Shown piece after piece: positions 24,924-33,627 of a DNA stretch of 64,000 nucleotides. Where the stretch lies: assembly GCF_900142075.1 (NCBI RefSeq), contig NZ_FQZO01000003.1, forward strand, positions 434,001 to 498,000. The letters run 5' to 3'. Under the pieces are notes generated by a model. It had not been told where the DNA came from and searched no databases. It saw only the letters and a list, made by a program, of their open reading frames with translations. Position 1 is the stretch's first letter. Each line of letters opens with the position of its first letter. The DNA comes from Clostridium amylolyticum. GTDB taxonomy: Bacteria > Bacillota > Clostridia > Clostridiales > Clostridiaceae. A program made the translations under genes and the position numbers.

Positions 24924-24990
24924 ATGTTTTAAACTCTTGTTTTTATTTGCATAAAGAAGAATGAAATAGTACAAAGAGGATGTGAAAAGT

Positions 24991-25893
24991 ATGGAAGAAA
25001 GATATCCCGTGGAACGCGATATTGCAATGTTTAACTTACATTATACTCAGATGTCTATATATGCGGATACCGTTGGGCTAAGAACCCCAGAAGCAGTGGT
25101 AAAGGGAGCCCTGTACTCCAAACATAATAGATTTCTGGGACAAGAATATTTATTAAATTTCAGAACGGATAATAATTATATTGGATTCTCTTCAGGAGTC
25201 TTTAGATTTTTTGAAACAGATGCGGCCCTTACTGCAGTTAATAGAAATTTAGAAGAAGAATTAAATGACGTTATACCTTTTCCAACCCCTAAAAAGATTA
25301 AAGCTTCCTTTAGTAGTGTAATAAGTTCTAGAAGGAGTGTAAGACAATTTAATAAGCAGAAAATTAGTAAACAGGAATTAGGGGATATTTTGTATTATGC
25401 CCAAGGTATTTCAGGAAGTGTACAAGCTGTTAATATACCTGTGGAAAAGAACACTATAGAACTTAGAAATGCACCTTCAGGAGGAGGCTTATATCCTATA
25501 TATCTTTACATGCTTATATTAAATGCTGAAGGAATAAAAAAGGGCATATATAAATACTATCCTTATTCCCATAGCTTAAAGCCTGTACGCTTGGATTTTA
25601 ATATAGATAAATGCAGAGAGTTAGCGCAGTTTGGGAATATAAATGGAGAAGACTGCAGTGTATATATTTTTTATGTATATGATTTTTATGTAAACAGCAG
25701 AAAGTACGGTGACGGGGCAATGATGTATGCAGCTATTGAAACCGGTGAGATAGCACAAAATATACAACTAACTTCTACAGCTTTAGGTTATGGCAGCTGT
25801 GATATAGGGGGTTACGACAAACAGTTCTGTGAAGAGGTGTTGAAATTAGACGGAATTAATAGACATGTTATTCACATGACCATAATAGGATAG
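24991..25893 (+). CDS. sagB: SagB-like FMN azoline dehydrogenase
   Basis: Nitroreductase-fold enzyme of 300 residues that oxidises thiazolines and oxazolines in the precursor to aromatic azoles. Typical strings are SSRRSVRQFNKQKISKQELGDILYYAQGI (FMN-phosphate-binding region) and NAPSGGGLYPIYLYMLIL, with GYGSCDIGGYD near the C-terminus. I choose the ATG at 24991; a GTG at 24982 is too close to the AGAGGA site. First gene after the precursor, in the order of the streptococcal sag operon. Confidence 0.9.
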   Translation: MEERYPVERDIAMFNLHYTQMSIYADTVGLRTPEAVVKGALYSKHNRFLGQEYLLNFRTDNNYIGFSSGVFRFFETDAALTAVNRNLEEELNDVIPFPTPKKIKASFSSVISSRRSVRQFNKQKISKQELGDILYYAQGISGSVQAVNIPVEKNTIELRNAPSGGGLYPIYLYMLILNAEGIKKGIYKYYPYSHSLKPVRLDFNIDKCRELAQFGNINGEDCSVYIFYVYDFYVNSRKYGDGAMMYAAIETGEIAQNIQLTSTALGYGSCDIGGYDKQFCEEVLKLDGINRHVIHMTIIG

Positions 25894-25905
25894 GGGGATG
25901 CATAT

Positions 25906-26985
25906 ATGAGTACAGGTTATGTTTTAAATGATGGAGTAAGAGTTTTTAAAGCTTCAGATTTAGAGGTTAGGTTAAGAACAGGTATATGGAATTATGAAGA
26001 GGCTGTTATAAACTTACAAGATCAAAGCCCTGAAGTAAGCACTGCAGTGCTGGATATAATAGATAAGATGCAGCAAGGAATAGGTATAAATGAAGAAAGT
26101 TTAAATAAATATAGTCTTAACAAAAAAGATAAAGAAGGAATTATGGAGCTTTTAAATGGATTAAGCTATGGAGAATTTATTGTAGATAGTAATAATAGCC
26201 ACATTGAAAAATTTTTAAACTCCATTTTATTGGGCAGCAATTACAATATTCCTCAGGATGTGGAATTAAAACAATGTAATAAGGTGCTGTTCATCAGTGA
26301 TAATGACAGCATAAAGAAATATTCCATGAATTTATGTGAAGAAATGAATTTTAATATAGATATTTTATCAGATGAAACTTTAAAGTATTTAAATAAAGTA
26401 GATTTAACCACAAAGACAGATGCATTAAAAGTAGAAAAATTATATGAAGAATTTAATGAAATCCTTGGACAATATGATGTATTTGTCGTGGTGATGAAAT
26501 ATTTAAATGTAACCACTATGAGAAATTTAAATACATTATTAGTTAAATGGAACAAGCCTTCGGTAATATCCTTTTTAGATGGACCTTTTATAAACTTATT
26601 AGTTACAAACGGAAGTAAGACAGGGTGTTTTCAATGCTTTGAACAAAGAGCCCTAGCCAGAATTGAAGATACACATTCTTATCATACCTTCGTCAATTCA
26701 GCTTCATATCACATTAATAATGATAATAAGGGTTATTATCCTATATTAAATATATTGACCAATATGGCTATAATGGAGGCTTATCAGTATACCTTTGTAG
26801 GTACCTCAAAGCTTAGTGGAAGAATACTTGGAGTATATTTACCCACCTTAGAGATTCAGGTACAAAGTCTTTTAAGAGTGCCTTATTGCAGTGAGTGTGG
26901 AACTGTAGCAAAAGGAAAATTTGAAGAGATAAATATTTCTTCCAGGAGAGTCTTAGACGAAATATTAAGTAAGAAAGGCAGGTAA
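25906..26985 (+). CDS. sagC: SagC-like TOMM cyclodehydratase partner (E1-like)
   Basis: 359 residues. It is the leader-binding partner of the YcaO protein in azoline formation. Two zinc-type pairs are present: Cys241/Cys244 (TGCFQCFEQRA) and Cys328/Cys331 (PYCSECGT), as in E1-superfamily SagC proteins. The N-terminal 80 residues (ELE, RTGIWNYEEAVINLQD) fit the peptide-clamp winged helix that recognises the leader F-x-x-x-B motif. ATG after GGGGG. Separate SagC and SagD genes, not fused, as in the streptococcal system. Confidence 0.88.
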   Translation: MSTGYVLNDGVRVFKASDLEVRLRTGIWNYEEAVINLQDQSPEVSTAVLDIIDKMQQGIGINEESLNKYSLNKKDKEGIMELLNGLSYGEFIVDSNNSHIEKFLNSILLGSNYNIPQDVELKQCNKVLFISDNDSIKKYSMNLCEEMNFNIDILSDETLKYLNKVDLTTKTDALKVEKLYEEFNEILGQYDVFVVVMKYLNVTTMRNLNTLLVKWNKPSVISFLDGPFINLLVTNGSKTGCFQCFEQRALARIEDTHSYHTFVNSASYHINNDNKGYYPILNILTNMAIMEAYQYTFVGTSKLSGRILGVYLPTLEIQVQSLLRVPYCSECGTVAKGKFEEINISSRRVLDEILSKKGR

Positions 26986-26989
26986 GCAT

Positions 26990-28348
26990 ATGCTGAGAAA
27001 TTATCCTTACCTAAACACATTATTAAGAGAACTTCGATTTATTGGGAGTAATCACGGAGGCATAGTGCCAGGCTTTGTACTACCTAATACCCATTTTAAT
27101 ACTGAACCAGATATTAAATCAATAATTGGCATGATGCCACTTTATCATAGGGAAATATTAAATAATCCTGATTTAGATGTTCAGTACCACATAAGTGGAT
27201 ACGGATCTTTTTATGAGGAAGCCATGATTAAGTATATGGGAGAAAGTATTGAAAGATATGCTTCTATTATTGGACCTAGGCTGGTAGATCATAGAATAGA
27301 GTATGGAAGCTATAATGAGATGAAGAAAAAAGGAAAGGTTATGGAATTAAAATATCTAGATGCCTTTTCTCCTGAACAAATACAATGGTTTTCCAGTCAT
27401 AATGAACTGTTTGCACAGAAATCTGTGGACGAAAACTCTGTTTTAGGTTGGATTAAGTGTAACTCTCTACTTAATAAAGATGAGGAAATATATGTACCAG
27501 CTCAGATGATGTTTATTGGATATGTTCCCAAAGTTGATTTGGGAGAAAAACTATATCTCCCTGCCTTTACTACAGGTACAGCTTCTCATAAATCTGTTAA
27601 AAAAGCTTTATTAAATGCTATTGTAGAGTATGTCCAAATAGATAGTTTCTTAATTAATTGGTATACGGAGAGGAAATGCCCTAAGATAAGCATTGATAAC
27701 AAAACCATTAACGCTCTTCTTGAAAAAGCAAATTTACATGAAAAATCTTCTTATGATATCATACCTCTTTATATGACCTTAGAGGAAATGAAGCTTCCTA
27801 TATTTGGAGTGCTAGCAAAAGCTAAGGAAGTAAGGATGCCCTATATGTTTTTTGGTGTACAAGGGGATTATGATACCTCTAATGCAATGCTAAGAGGTAT
27901 TATGGAATCCACGGCAGTATCTCCTTTAGGCTATTTTCAACATATTATGGATCCGGACCTCTCCTTTGAAAAAATTGAAGCCTCAGGCTTTGGAGATTTG
28001 GATAGTAATGTTTTGTACTACTGTAGACCAGAAAAAGCAGAGGAAAAGTGGAGATGCTTTCAAAAGATTATAGGGGATGAAATAAAATTAAGTGAAATTC
28101 AAGATTATTCTAACTTAGATTTAGATGAAAAAGTGCATTTAGCCATTAATGATATAAGAAAAATAAGTGAGTACGCAGTTTATTTAGACATCACTCCTCC
28201 AGAGGCAGCAGATAAGGGCTGGTCCGTGATGAGGGTGCTTATTCCAGAGTTAATGCAAATGTGTTTGCCTGGTTTTCCTTATGTAAATCATCCTAGAATG
28301 AAAAAATATGGAGGAATAAAAAATGACTTTCCTCACCCCCTTCCTTAG
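26990..28348 (+). CDS. sagD: SagD-like YcaO cyclodehydratase
   Basis: 452-residue YcaO enzyme that uses ATP to activate the peptide backbone and cyclise Cys, Ser and Thr. YcaO ATP-site strings are visible: EAMIKYMGESIERYA, ASHKSVKKALLNAIVEYVQIDSF and the C-terminal region. The last residues, DFPHPLP, give the PxPxP tail required for catalysis in TOMM-type YcaO proteins. The gene begins four bases after sagC and its 3' end overlaps sagE by 26 bases. This is the diagnostic gene of the locus. Confidence 0.95.
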   Translation: MLRNYPYLNTLLRELRFIGSNHGGIVPGFVLPNTHFNTEPDIKSIIGMMPLYHREILNNPDLDVQYHISGYGSFYEEAMIKYMGESIERYASIIGPRLVDHRIEYGSYNEMKKKGKVMELKYLDAFSPEQIQWFSSHNELFAQKSVDENSVLGWIKCNSLLNKDEEIYVPAQMMFIGYVPKVDLGEKLYLPAFTTGTASHKSVKKALLNAIVEYVQIDSFLINWYTERKCPKISIDNKTINALLEKANLHEKSSYDIIPLYMTLEEMKLPIFGVLAKAKEVRMPYMFFGVQGDYDTSNAMLRGIMESTAVSPLGYFQHIMDPDLSFEKIEASGFGDLDSNVLYYCRPEKAEEKWRCFQKIIGDEIKLSEIQDYSNLDLDEKVHLAINDIRKISEYAVYLDITPPEAADKGWSVMRVLIPELMQMCLPGFPYVNHPRMKKYGGIKNDFPHPLP

Positions 28349-28970
28349 TTTTTTAATAATTATATCCACCTCTCTATCTGTTATATTTATACAAAGTATA
28401 TATGTAATAACAGGTAAACAAGAAGAAATAGATAGTATAGCTATAAGTAAGTGGATAATATTATATAATTTCATAATATTTATAGCTATAGCTACCCTCG
28501 GAGATGTGCAAATATATAATAAGATACCCATTAAATTTAATCAGTTGCTTTTTTTATCTATCCCTTTAGCTTTAATAACCTTTTTTATGGAAATAGCACC
28601 TAGTATTCTGAAATCAAAAATTAAAGGTGAAACCATAGAAATAGAAGTAACTAAGGCCTGGAGGGGAAAAACAATCACACTTATTTCACTTACTGTGATA
28701 ATAGCTTTCCAGGAGGAGTTAATATTTAGAGGACTTTGGTTTGAAATTTTATTAAACACCTGGAAGGTTCCAATTATTATCACTTTATTAATATCTTCTA
28801 TATTTTTTGCTATAAACCACATAGCTTTTGGTATAGAAATTTTTATGGAAAAAATAATTGCAGCCATAGTCTTTGGTTTTATTTATATAATCAGCGGAAA
28901 TCTTTTGTTAGTTATGTTAACTCATGCCTTGGAGAATATCTTTATATTGTGGAAATTTAAGAAAACATGA
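28323..28970 (+). CDS. sagE: SagE-like CPBP (Abi) intramembrane protease
   Basis: Membrane protein of 215 residues, about six segments. CPBP/CAAX-protease motifs: Glu131-Glu132-x3-Arg136 (FQEELIFRG), His166 (INHIAFG), and His201/Asn205 (HALEN). SagE is proposed to remove the leader peptide and also to protect the producer. The ATG at 28323 lies inside the end of sagD, with GGAGGAATAAAA before it. With the BtrH-like gene upstream, this locus has two candidate leader peptidases. Confidence 0.88.
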   Translation: MTFLTPFLSFLIIISTSLSVIFIQSIYVITGKQEEIDSIAISKWIILYNFIIFIAIATLGDVQIYNKIPIKFNQLLFLSIPLALITFFMEIAPSILKSKIKGETIEIEVTKAWRGKTITLISLTVIIAFQEELIFRGLWFEILLNTWKVPIIITLLISSIFFAINHIAFGIEIFMEKIIAAIVFGFIYIISGNLLLVMLTHALENIFILWKFKKT

Positions 28971-29713
28971 AAATAGTATTGCTTTTAATAGTATTAATTG
29001 GACTTTTTACTCTATGGTATCGGCTGGACAAGGCATTAAACCATAAAACCAAGACTATAAAAAAATTTTCAGTCTATTTATCAGGAAGATGGGGAATAAG
29101 CTCTGAAAATATAATCTCAATTTTTTCCTTAGGAAATTATATAGGAGTATTACTTATATCTATTATCATTATGGAAGTGCTTAATAATAACACTTTGATA
29201 AATAATGTGAAAATATTCTTTGATATAAATAATATTGGCTTAATTATTTTAATGTTATCCTCAGTGTTAATTATTTCTACGGTAGTGGTAATAGGTATAG
29301 TTATATTTTTAGGGAATATAAATATCTATAGGAGTTTAGAAAATGTAAAGTATGTCCATAATTCTAATAAGTACAAAACTTATATTAAAAATATATTGAT
29401 ATTTAGCACTTCAACCTTTGAGTTTTTATTGTTTTATATTTCAATTCCGTATACATTATTTTATTTGAATATAAAATCTCAGTTTTTCTGCGTGGTAATA
29501 TCTAGCATAATTTTATTAGTTTACAAATTAATTACCATAAAAAATATTATTCCATGCATGTTAATAAACAGTGGAAATCTTGTTATTATTATTTTTTCCA
29601 CATTATTAATGGTAAATAATAGGAATATATTTGAAATAATGGTAACATATTATATGTATACCTTTATATACTGCTATTTTCAGAAGTTATCTTTAAGAGG
29701 AGGAATAAGTTAG
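28967..29713 (+). CDS. sagF: SagF-like membrane protein
   Basis: 248 residues, six or so hydrophobic segments, no enzyme motif that I recognise. Position between the CPBP protease and the ABC ATPase, and similar size, match SagF of the streptolysin S operon, whose function is still unclear. It overlaps sagE by four bases (ATGA) and is followed at once by the ATPase gene. The assignment rests on synteny, not on a clear domain. Confidence 0.65.
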   Translation: MKIVLLLIVLIGLFTLWYRLDKALNHKTKTIKKFSVYLSGRWGISSENIISIFSLGNYIGVLLISIIIMEVLNNNTLINNVKIFFDINNIGLIILMLSSVLIISTVVVIGIVIFLGNINIYRSLENVKYVHNSNKYKTYIKNILIFSTSTFEFLLFYISIPYTLFYLNIKSQFFCVVISSIILLVYKLITIKNIIPCMLINSGNLVIIIFSTLLMVNNRNIFEIMVTYYMYTFIYCYFQKLSLRGGIS

Positions 29714-30628
29714 ATGCACATTATAAAAGTGGACAATCTAGTTAAGACCTACAACACAAGAAGAGCTGTGAAGGGTATCAGCTTTCAAGTGGAAGAAGGT
29801 GAAATCTTCGGAATAATAGGGCCTAATGGGGCAGGTAAAACTACCACAATAGAATGCATTGAAGGATTAAAAAAAAGTGATACAGGTTCTTTTATTGAAG
29901 TTATGGGATTAAACCCAGAAAAGCATAGGAAGGAACTCTATAAGCATATTGGGGTACAGTTACAAGAAACTTCCTATCCGCAATTTTCAAAGGTTAAGGA
30001 TATTGCTAGAACTTTAGAGGCTTTTTATGATAATGCTTTATCTTATAAAGAACTTTTAAAGGATTTTCAGTTAGATGATAAGGCAAACAGCTATATATCA
30101 AATTTATCCGGTGGACAAAGGCAAAGGTTATCAATTGCTTTAGCTTTAATAAATAATCCAAAAATAGTTTTTTTGGACGAGCTTACCACAGGGCTAGACC
30201 CTCAAGCTAGAAGAGATATGTGGGAATGGGTTTTAAAGTTAAAAGAGCAAGGAAGAACAGTGGTGCTTACAACACATTATATGGAGGAAGCTCAATATTT
30301 ATGCGACAGAATAGCTATAATTAAGGATGGAGAAATAGTAAAGCTAGATTCTGCTGATAATATAGTAAGTTCTTGTAACTTAACAGATAAAGTAGTTCTT
30401 AAATTACAACAATCCGAGGAGATAGAAAATATTAAAAAGTATGACTATTTAGAGGTGGAAAAAGATAAAAATGATAATGTAATAATTAAAGGTGATGGGG
30501 AAATAGCTCTTAAGGTTCTAGAAATTCTAAGCAAAGAAGATATAAAATACAGTGATTTAAAAGTAATAAAGCCAAGCTTAGAAGATGCCTATCTCAATAT
30601 TACTAATAGTAGAGAGGAAGTGGGATAG
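29714..30628 (+). CDS. sagG: SagG-like ABC exporter ATPase
   Basis: Nucleotide-binding subunit of an ABC-2 type exporter, 304 residues. Walker A is GPNGAGKTTT (about residue 36), signature LSGGQRQRLS, Walker B IVFLDELTTGLD and the switch His in TTHYMEEA. A C-terminal extension of about 80 residues is normal for DrrA/CcmA-type exporters. It is expected to drive export of the mature TOMM product with the permease encoded next. Confidence 0.92.
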   Translation: MHIIKVDNLVKTYNTRRAVKGISFQVEEGEIFGIIGPNGAGKTTTIECIEGLKKSDTGSFIEVMGLNPEKHRKELYKHIGVQLQETSYPQFSKVKDIARTLEAFYDNALSYKELLKDFQLDDKANSYISNLSGGQRQRLSIALALINNPKIVFLDELTTGLDPQARRDMWEWVLKLKEQGRTVVLTTHYMEEAQYLCDRIAIIKDGEIVKLDSADNIVSSCNLTDKVVLKLQQSEEIENIKKYDYLEVEKDKNDNVIIKGDGEIALKVLEILSKEDIKYSDLKVIKPSLEDAYLNITNSREEVG

Positions 30629-30632
30629 TAAG

Positions 30633-31376
30633 ATGAAAAGATTAGGTGCATTATTAAGACAAGAGATAACCTTATCTCTAAGAAATTATATATCAACTTT
30701 CTTTGCTGTTCTTTTTCCTGTAATCATGCTTATACTATTTGGCAGCATCTATGGAAATGAAGGTCAAGAGATATTACATGGATATGGCTCAATGGATATG
30801 ACGGTACCTTCTTATTTTGGAGTAAGTTTAGGGGTATTAGGATTAATGACATTACCTATGACCTTAGCTGAATATAGAGAGAAAAAGGTATTGAAAAGAT
30901 TTAAAGCTACTCCAGTTTCACCTTTAAGCTTACTTTCAGCAAATTTAATTGCTAGTATTATTATATATATTATATCTATAATGTTTTTAGTTATTGTGGG
31001 AAAGTTAGCATATGACATTAAATTTGAAGGTGAAATACCAGCGGTGGTATGTGCAGTAGCCTTAAGCGTCCTTGCAATTTTTGCTTTAGGTTTGTTTATA
31101 GCCTCCATAGCTAAGAGCGCCAAAAGCGCTAATGCCATAGGAAATTTAGTTTATTTCCCCATGTTGTTTTTATCAGGTGCTTCCATACCCTATGAAAAAT
31201 TACCAGAAGCGGTTCAAAAGTTTGCTAAAATATTTCCACTAACTTATTCAGTGAAATTTATAAAAGGAGTATGGTTCGGAAATAAACTATTAGATTATAA
31301 GTTAGAAATAGCTGTACTTGCTGGTGTAACTTTAGTTTGTTTAGCTTTGTCTATTAAACTATTTAAATATGAATAA
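30633..31376 (+). CDS. sagH: SagH-like ABC-2 permease
   Basis: Permease of 247 residues with six predicted membrane segments (ABC-2 family: VLFPVIMLILFGSIYG, then MTLPMTLAEYREKKVLKRFKATPVSPL and FLSGASIPYEKLPE). The ATG at 30633 is favoured because upstream residues overlap the ATPase gene and give no membrane sequence. Streptococcal and clostridial sag/clos loci have two permeases, SagH and SagI; only this one exists here, so the exporter may be a homodimer. The gene is followed by a repeat and a terminator, then a broken regulator. Confidence 0.87.
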   Translation: MKRLGALLRQEITLSLRNYISTFFAVLFPVIMLILFGSIYGNEGQEILHGYGSMDMTVPSYFGVSLGVLGLMTLPMTLAEYREKKVLKRFKATPVSPLSLLSANLIASIIIYIISIMFLVIVGKLAYDIKFEGEIPAVVCAVALSVLAIFALGLFIASIAKSAKSANAIGNLVYFPMLFLSGASIPYEKLPEAVQKFAKIFPLTYSVKFIKGVWFGNKLLDYKLEIAVLAGVTLVCLALSIKLFKYE

Positions 31377-31381
31377 AAGAT

Positions 31382-31429
31382 GGTGCTAGGTACTTTATGT
31401 ATAATTAAATTCAGAAACTCAATAAATAA
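31382..31429. repeat. Dispersed repeat copy (GGTGCTAGG... AATAAATAA)
   Basis: This 48-base segment matches 38689-38738 at most positions with one indel, including TGTATAATTA and AATAAATAA. It starts six bases after the sagH stop. It belongs to the GTGCCAGGCAC family found at several gene ends. Confidence 0.6.
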
Positions 31430-31465
31430 GGTTATTATGCTAGTAAGAGGATAAAAGTTGAATAA

Positions 31466-31516
31466 AAAAGGATGTTTCAAAAGGTAATTCATTTACCTGT
31501 TGAAACATCCTTTTTT
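31466..31516. terminator. Terminator at the end of the TOMM operon
   Basis: AAAAGGATGTTTCAA pairs exactly with TTGAAACATCCTTTT and is followed by T. The 470-base gap from 31377 to 31846 contains this, the repeat, a decayed gene and a promoter. Confidence 0.8.
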
Positions 31517-31525
31517 AAATTTCAA

Positions 31526-31639
31526 TTATGAAACATTATTTTGCTTTTGGTACTCCATAGGAATTATCCCAGTGTGAGCTTTGAAAAAGCTTGAGAAATA
31601 TGTGATGAGAGCAAAATTAAAAATATATTCAATAAATCC
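31526..31639 (-). pseudogene. Remnant of an AraC-family regulator C-terminus
   Basis: On the minus strand the bases read GFIEYIFNF, then ITYFSSFFKAHTGIIPMEYQ and KQNNVS before a stop. This aligns residue for residue with the last 34 residues of the AraC protein encoded at 40606-41331 (ISYIFNF, TTYFSSFFKSHTGITPMEYR). Upstream of 31639 the similarity stops, so only the final part of the DNA-binding domain survives. It records a partial duplication or deletion next to the TOMM operon. Confidence 0.75.
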
Positions 31640-31650
31640 TTGTTAATATA

Positions 31651-31678
31651 TTGACAAGGTTGTTAATTAATATATAAT
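31651..31678 (+). promoter_or_regulatory. Promoter of the TrmB gene with overlapping dyad
   Basis: TTGACA at 31651-31656, a 16-base spacer and TATAAT at 31673-31678. CCTTGT..ACAAGG (31639-31660) forms a 6-10-6 inverted repeat over the -35 box and may be an operator. Confidence 0.5.
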
Positions 31679-31846
31679 AGTTACTAAAGGTAGCTACTAA
31701 TTAAATTACAATGAAATTAAGCGCAAAAATAAATTTTAATATTTAAAACATTATTATTCTATTCTTTCATAATCACTAAGGATGTGATGAATAAATAGAC
31801 TATGTTATAATAATAACTAATTATTTTCACATGGGAGTGGTTATTT

Positions 31847-32662
31847 ATGGATAAGATAATAAATTTATTAAAGAACTTTAACTTTACAGAGTCAGAAGCA
31901 AAGGTATATATTTCTTTGTTAAAACACGGAGCTGGAACAGGCTATGAGATAAGCAAAAATTCTTCTGTACCAAGGTCAAAGGTATATAACATCCTCACAA
32001 TTCTTATGGATAAAGGCTGTGTTGTAATTTCAAAACAAACGAATCCTATTAATTATTCTGCAGTGCCTATAGATGAATTTATAAGTAATATCAAGAGTAA
32101 TGTTGATAGAACCCTTGATGAAGTAAAGGGGGAGCTTATAAATTTCAATCAGACTATGGATTTGGATAACATGTGGTATATAAGAGGATATCAAAATATA
32201 TTTAATAAGTGTAAAAATATATTAAGTTCAGCTAAAAAGGATGTTTATATTCAAGTTTGGAGAGAAGATATAGACAATATTTATGATGAATTAAAATCTG
32301 TAGAAGAAAGACTTGATAAGGTGGTAACAATCCTTTACAGTGCTAACAATGACTATGATGTTAATCTTAATAGCTATTATAAGCATGGCTTTGAAAAGGA
32401 TAAGCTGGCAGAAAGTGGAGGAAGATGGATTAATATTGTAGTAGATTCCAATGAGATGTTATTTGGACATATTCAAAATGATAAAAATGCTGAGGTAATT
32501 TGGACTAAAAGTAAACCTATGGTTTTTTTATCTAAGGAGAATATAAGGCACGATGCATATTGCTTAAAGCTCATTGATGCTTTAAATGACAATGTAAAAG
32601 TTAAGTTCGGAGACGATTTAGAGGGCATAAGAGATATTTTTAAAGAACATAATCCTAAATAA
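31847..32662 (+). CDS. TrmB-family transcriptional regulator
   Basis: 271 residues. The N-terminal winged helix (NFNFTESEAKVYISLLKHGAGTGYEISKNSSVPRSKVYNILTILMDKGCV, residues 10-62) is typical of TrmB regulators. A short coiled linker and a C-terminal effector domain with a phospholipase-D-like fold follow (DVYIQVWREDIDNIYDELK). TrmB proteins usually sense sugars or metabolites. It precedes a TSUP transporter by 17 bases with AAAGGAG between, so it probably regulates the transporter and the dehydrogenase-like gene after it. Confidence 0.85.
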   Translation: MDKIINLLKNFNFTESEAKVYISLLKHGAGTGYEISKNSSVPRSKVYNILTILMDKGCVVISKQTNPINYSAVPIDEFISNIKSNVDRTLDEVKGELINFNQTMDLDNMWYIRGYQNIFNKCKNILSSAKKDVYIQVWREDIDNIYDELKSVEERLDKVVTILYSANNDYDVNLNSYYKHGFEKDKLAESGGRWINIVVDSNEMLFGHIQNDKNAEVIWTKSKPMVFLSKENIRHDAYCLKLIDALNDNVKVKFGDDLEGIRDIFKEHNPK

Positions 32663-32679
32663 AAAGGAGCTAATTAATA

Positions 32680-33564
32680 ATGGAAAAAATCGTTTTAGTA
32701 CTTATCGTTATAATAAATGGAATGTTTGGTTTTAAATTCATACAAGACATATTAAAGAATAAAGAAGAAATGAAACAAGAACCAGGCAGCAATATATTCT
32801 TAGCAATTTCTTCATCAATAATATTTTTCTTTTCAACCTTTGGTATTTCAGACTTTGCAATTTCAACTATATTATATAGAAAGAAAAAATTAGTTTCAGA
32901 TAAGAAATTACCTGGTACTTTAAATACACAATGTGTTATTCCTGTGGCTGTAATGGCCTTAGCATACATATCAGTTATAAAAGTTGATCCCGTTACCTTA
33001 ATAGTTTGTATAGTCTCTCAAATAATAGGAGCTTATATAGGACCAAGATTCGTAGTGAAACTGGAGCCCAAAATTATTAGAAAGTTTATTAGTATGGGAT
33101 TATTAATAGCTACTGCCTTTATTCTAGCTGGTAAATTCAATCTTGTACCTTCAGGTGGAACTGCTACAGGACTTAGTGGAGCAAAACTTGTTATAGCAGC
33201 TATTAGCTTATTTGTGTATGGTGCTTTAAATAATATTGGAATAGGGTCTTACTCATTAACCATGGCAACAATATATGCACTAGGAATGAATCCAGCTGTG
33301 GCATTCCCAATAATGATGGGAGCCTGTACTTTCTCAGTTCCTATAGGAAGTATGGAGTTTATTAAATATGGAGAATATGGCAGAAAAATAACAGCATTTA
33401 CCTCTACCTTTGGGGTTATTGGAGTTCTTGTAGCTGTATATTTAGTTAAGAGTTTAAATGTATCTATGCTTCAATGGGTTATAGCAGCAATTCTTCTATA
33501 TAGCGGATTAAGCATGATTATAGGTGATATAAAAGCAAAAAAAGCTGAAGTAGCACAAGCGTAG
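32680..33564 (+). CDS. TSUP (TauE/SafE) family membrane transporter
   Basis: Membrane protein of 294 residues, eight or nine segments, of the sulfite/organosulfonate exporter superfamily. The paired family motifs are KLPGTLNTQCVIPVAVMA and MNPAVAFPIMMGACTFSVPIG, each in the first transmembrane segment of a repeat. Substrate unknown; TSUP proteins carry sulfite, sulfoacetate, taurine or other organic anions. It lies between a TrmB regulator and an amino-acid-metabolising enzyme, which suggests an imino- or amino-acid derived anion. Confidence 0.82.
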   Translation: MEKIVLVLIVIINGMFGFKFIQDILKNKEEMKQEPGSNIFLAISSSIIFFFSTFGISDFAISTILYRKKKLVSDKKLPGTLNTQCVIPVAVMALAYISVIKVDPVTLIVCIVSQIIGAYIGPRFVVKLEPKIIRKFISMGLLIATAFILAGKFNLVPSGGTATGLSGAKLVIAAISLFVYGALNNIGIGSYSLTMATIYALGMNPAVAFPIMMGACTFSVPIGSMEFIKYGEYGRKITAFTSTFGVIGVLVAVYLVKSLNVSMLQWVIAAILLYSGLSMIIGDIKAKKAEVAQA

Positions 33565-33627
33565 TGATAATTAAAATATAAAGCTTATTTAGTAGGATAT
33601 TATAATTTTATAAGAAGGAGTGGTTAG

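Noticed and set aside
24708..24974. Minus-strand open frame opposite the TOMM precursor, with Gln- and Cys-free repeats (QQQHVQQQYVQQEQQ)
   Set aside because: It is the antisense shadow of the Cys codons in the precursor; there is no ribosome binding site and the plus-strand precursor has a perfect one plus the whole modification operon.
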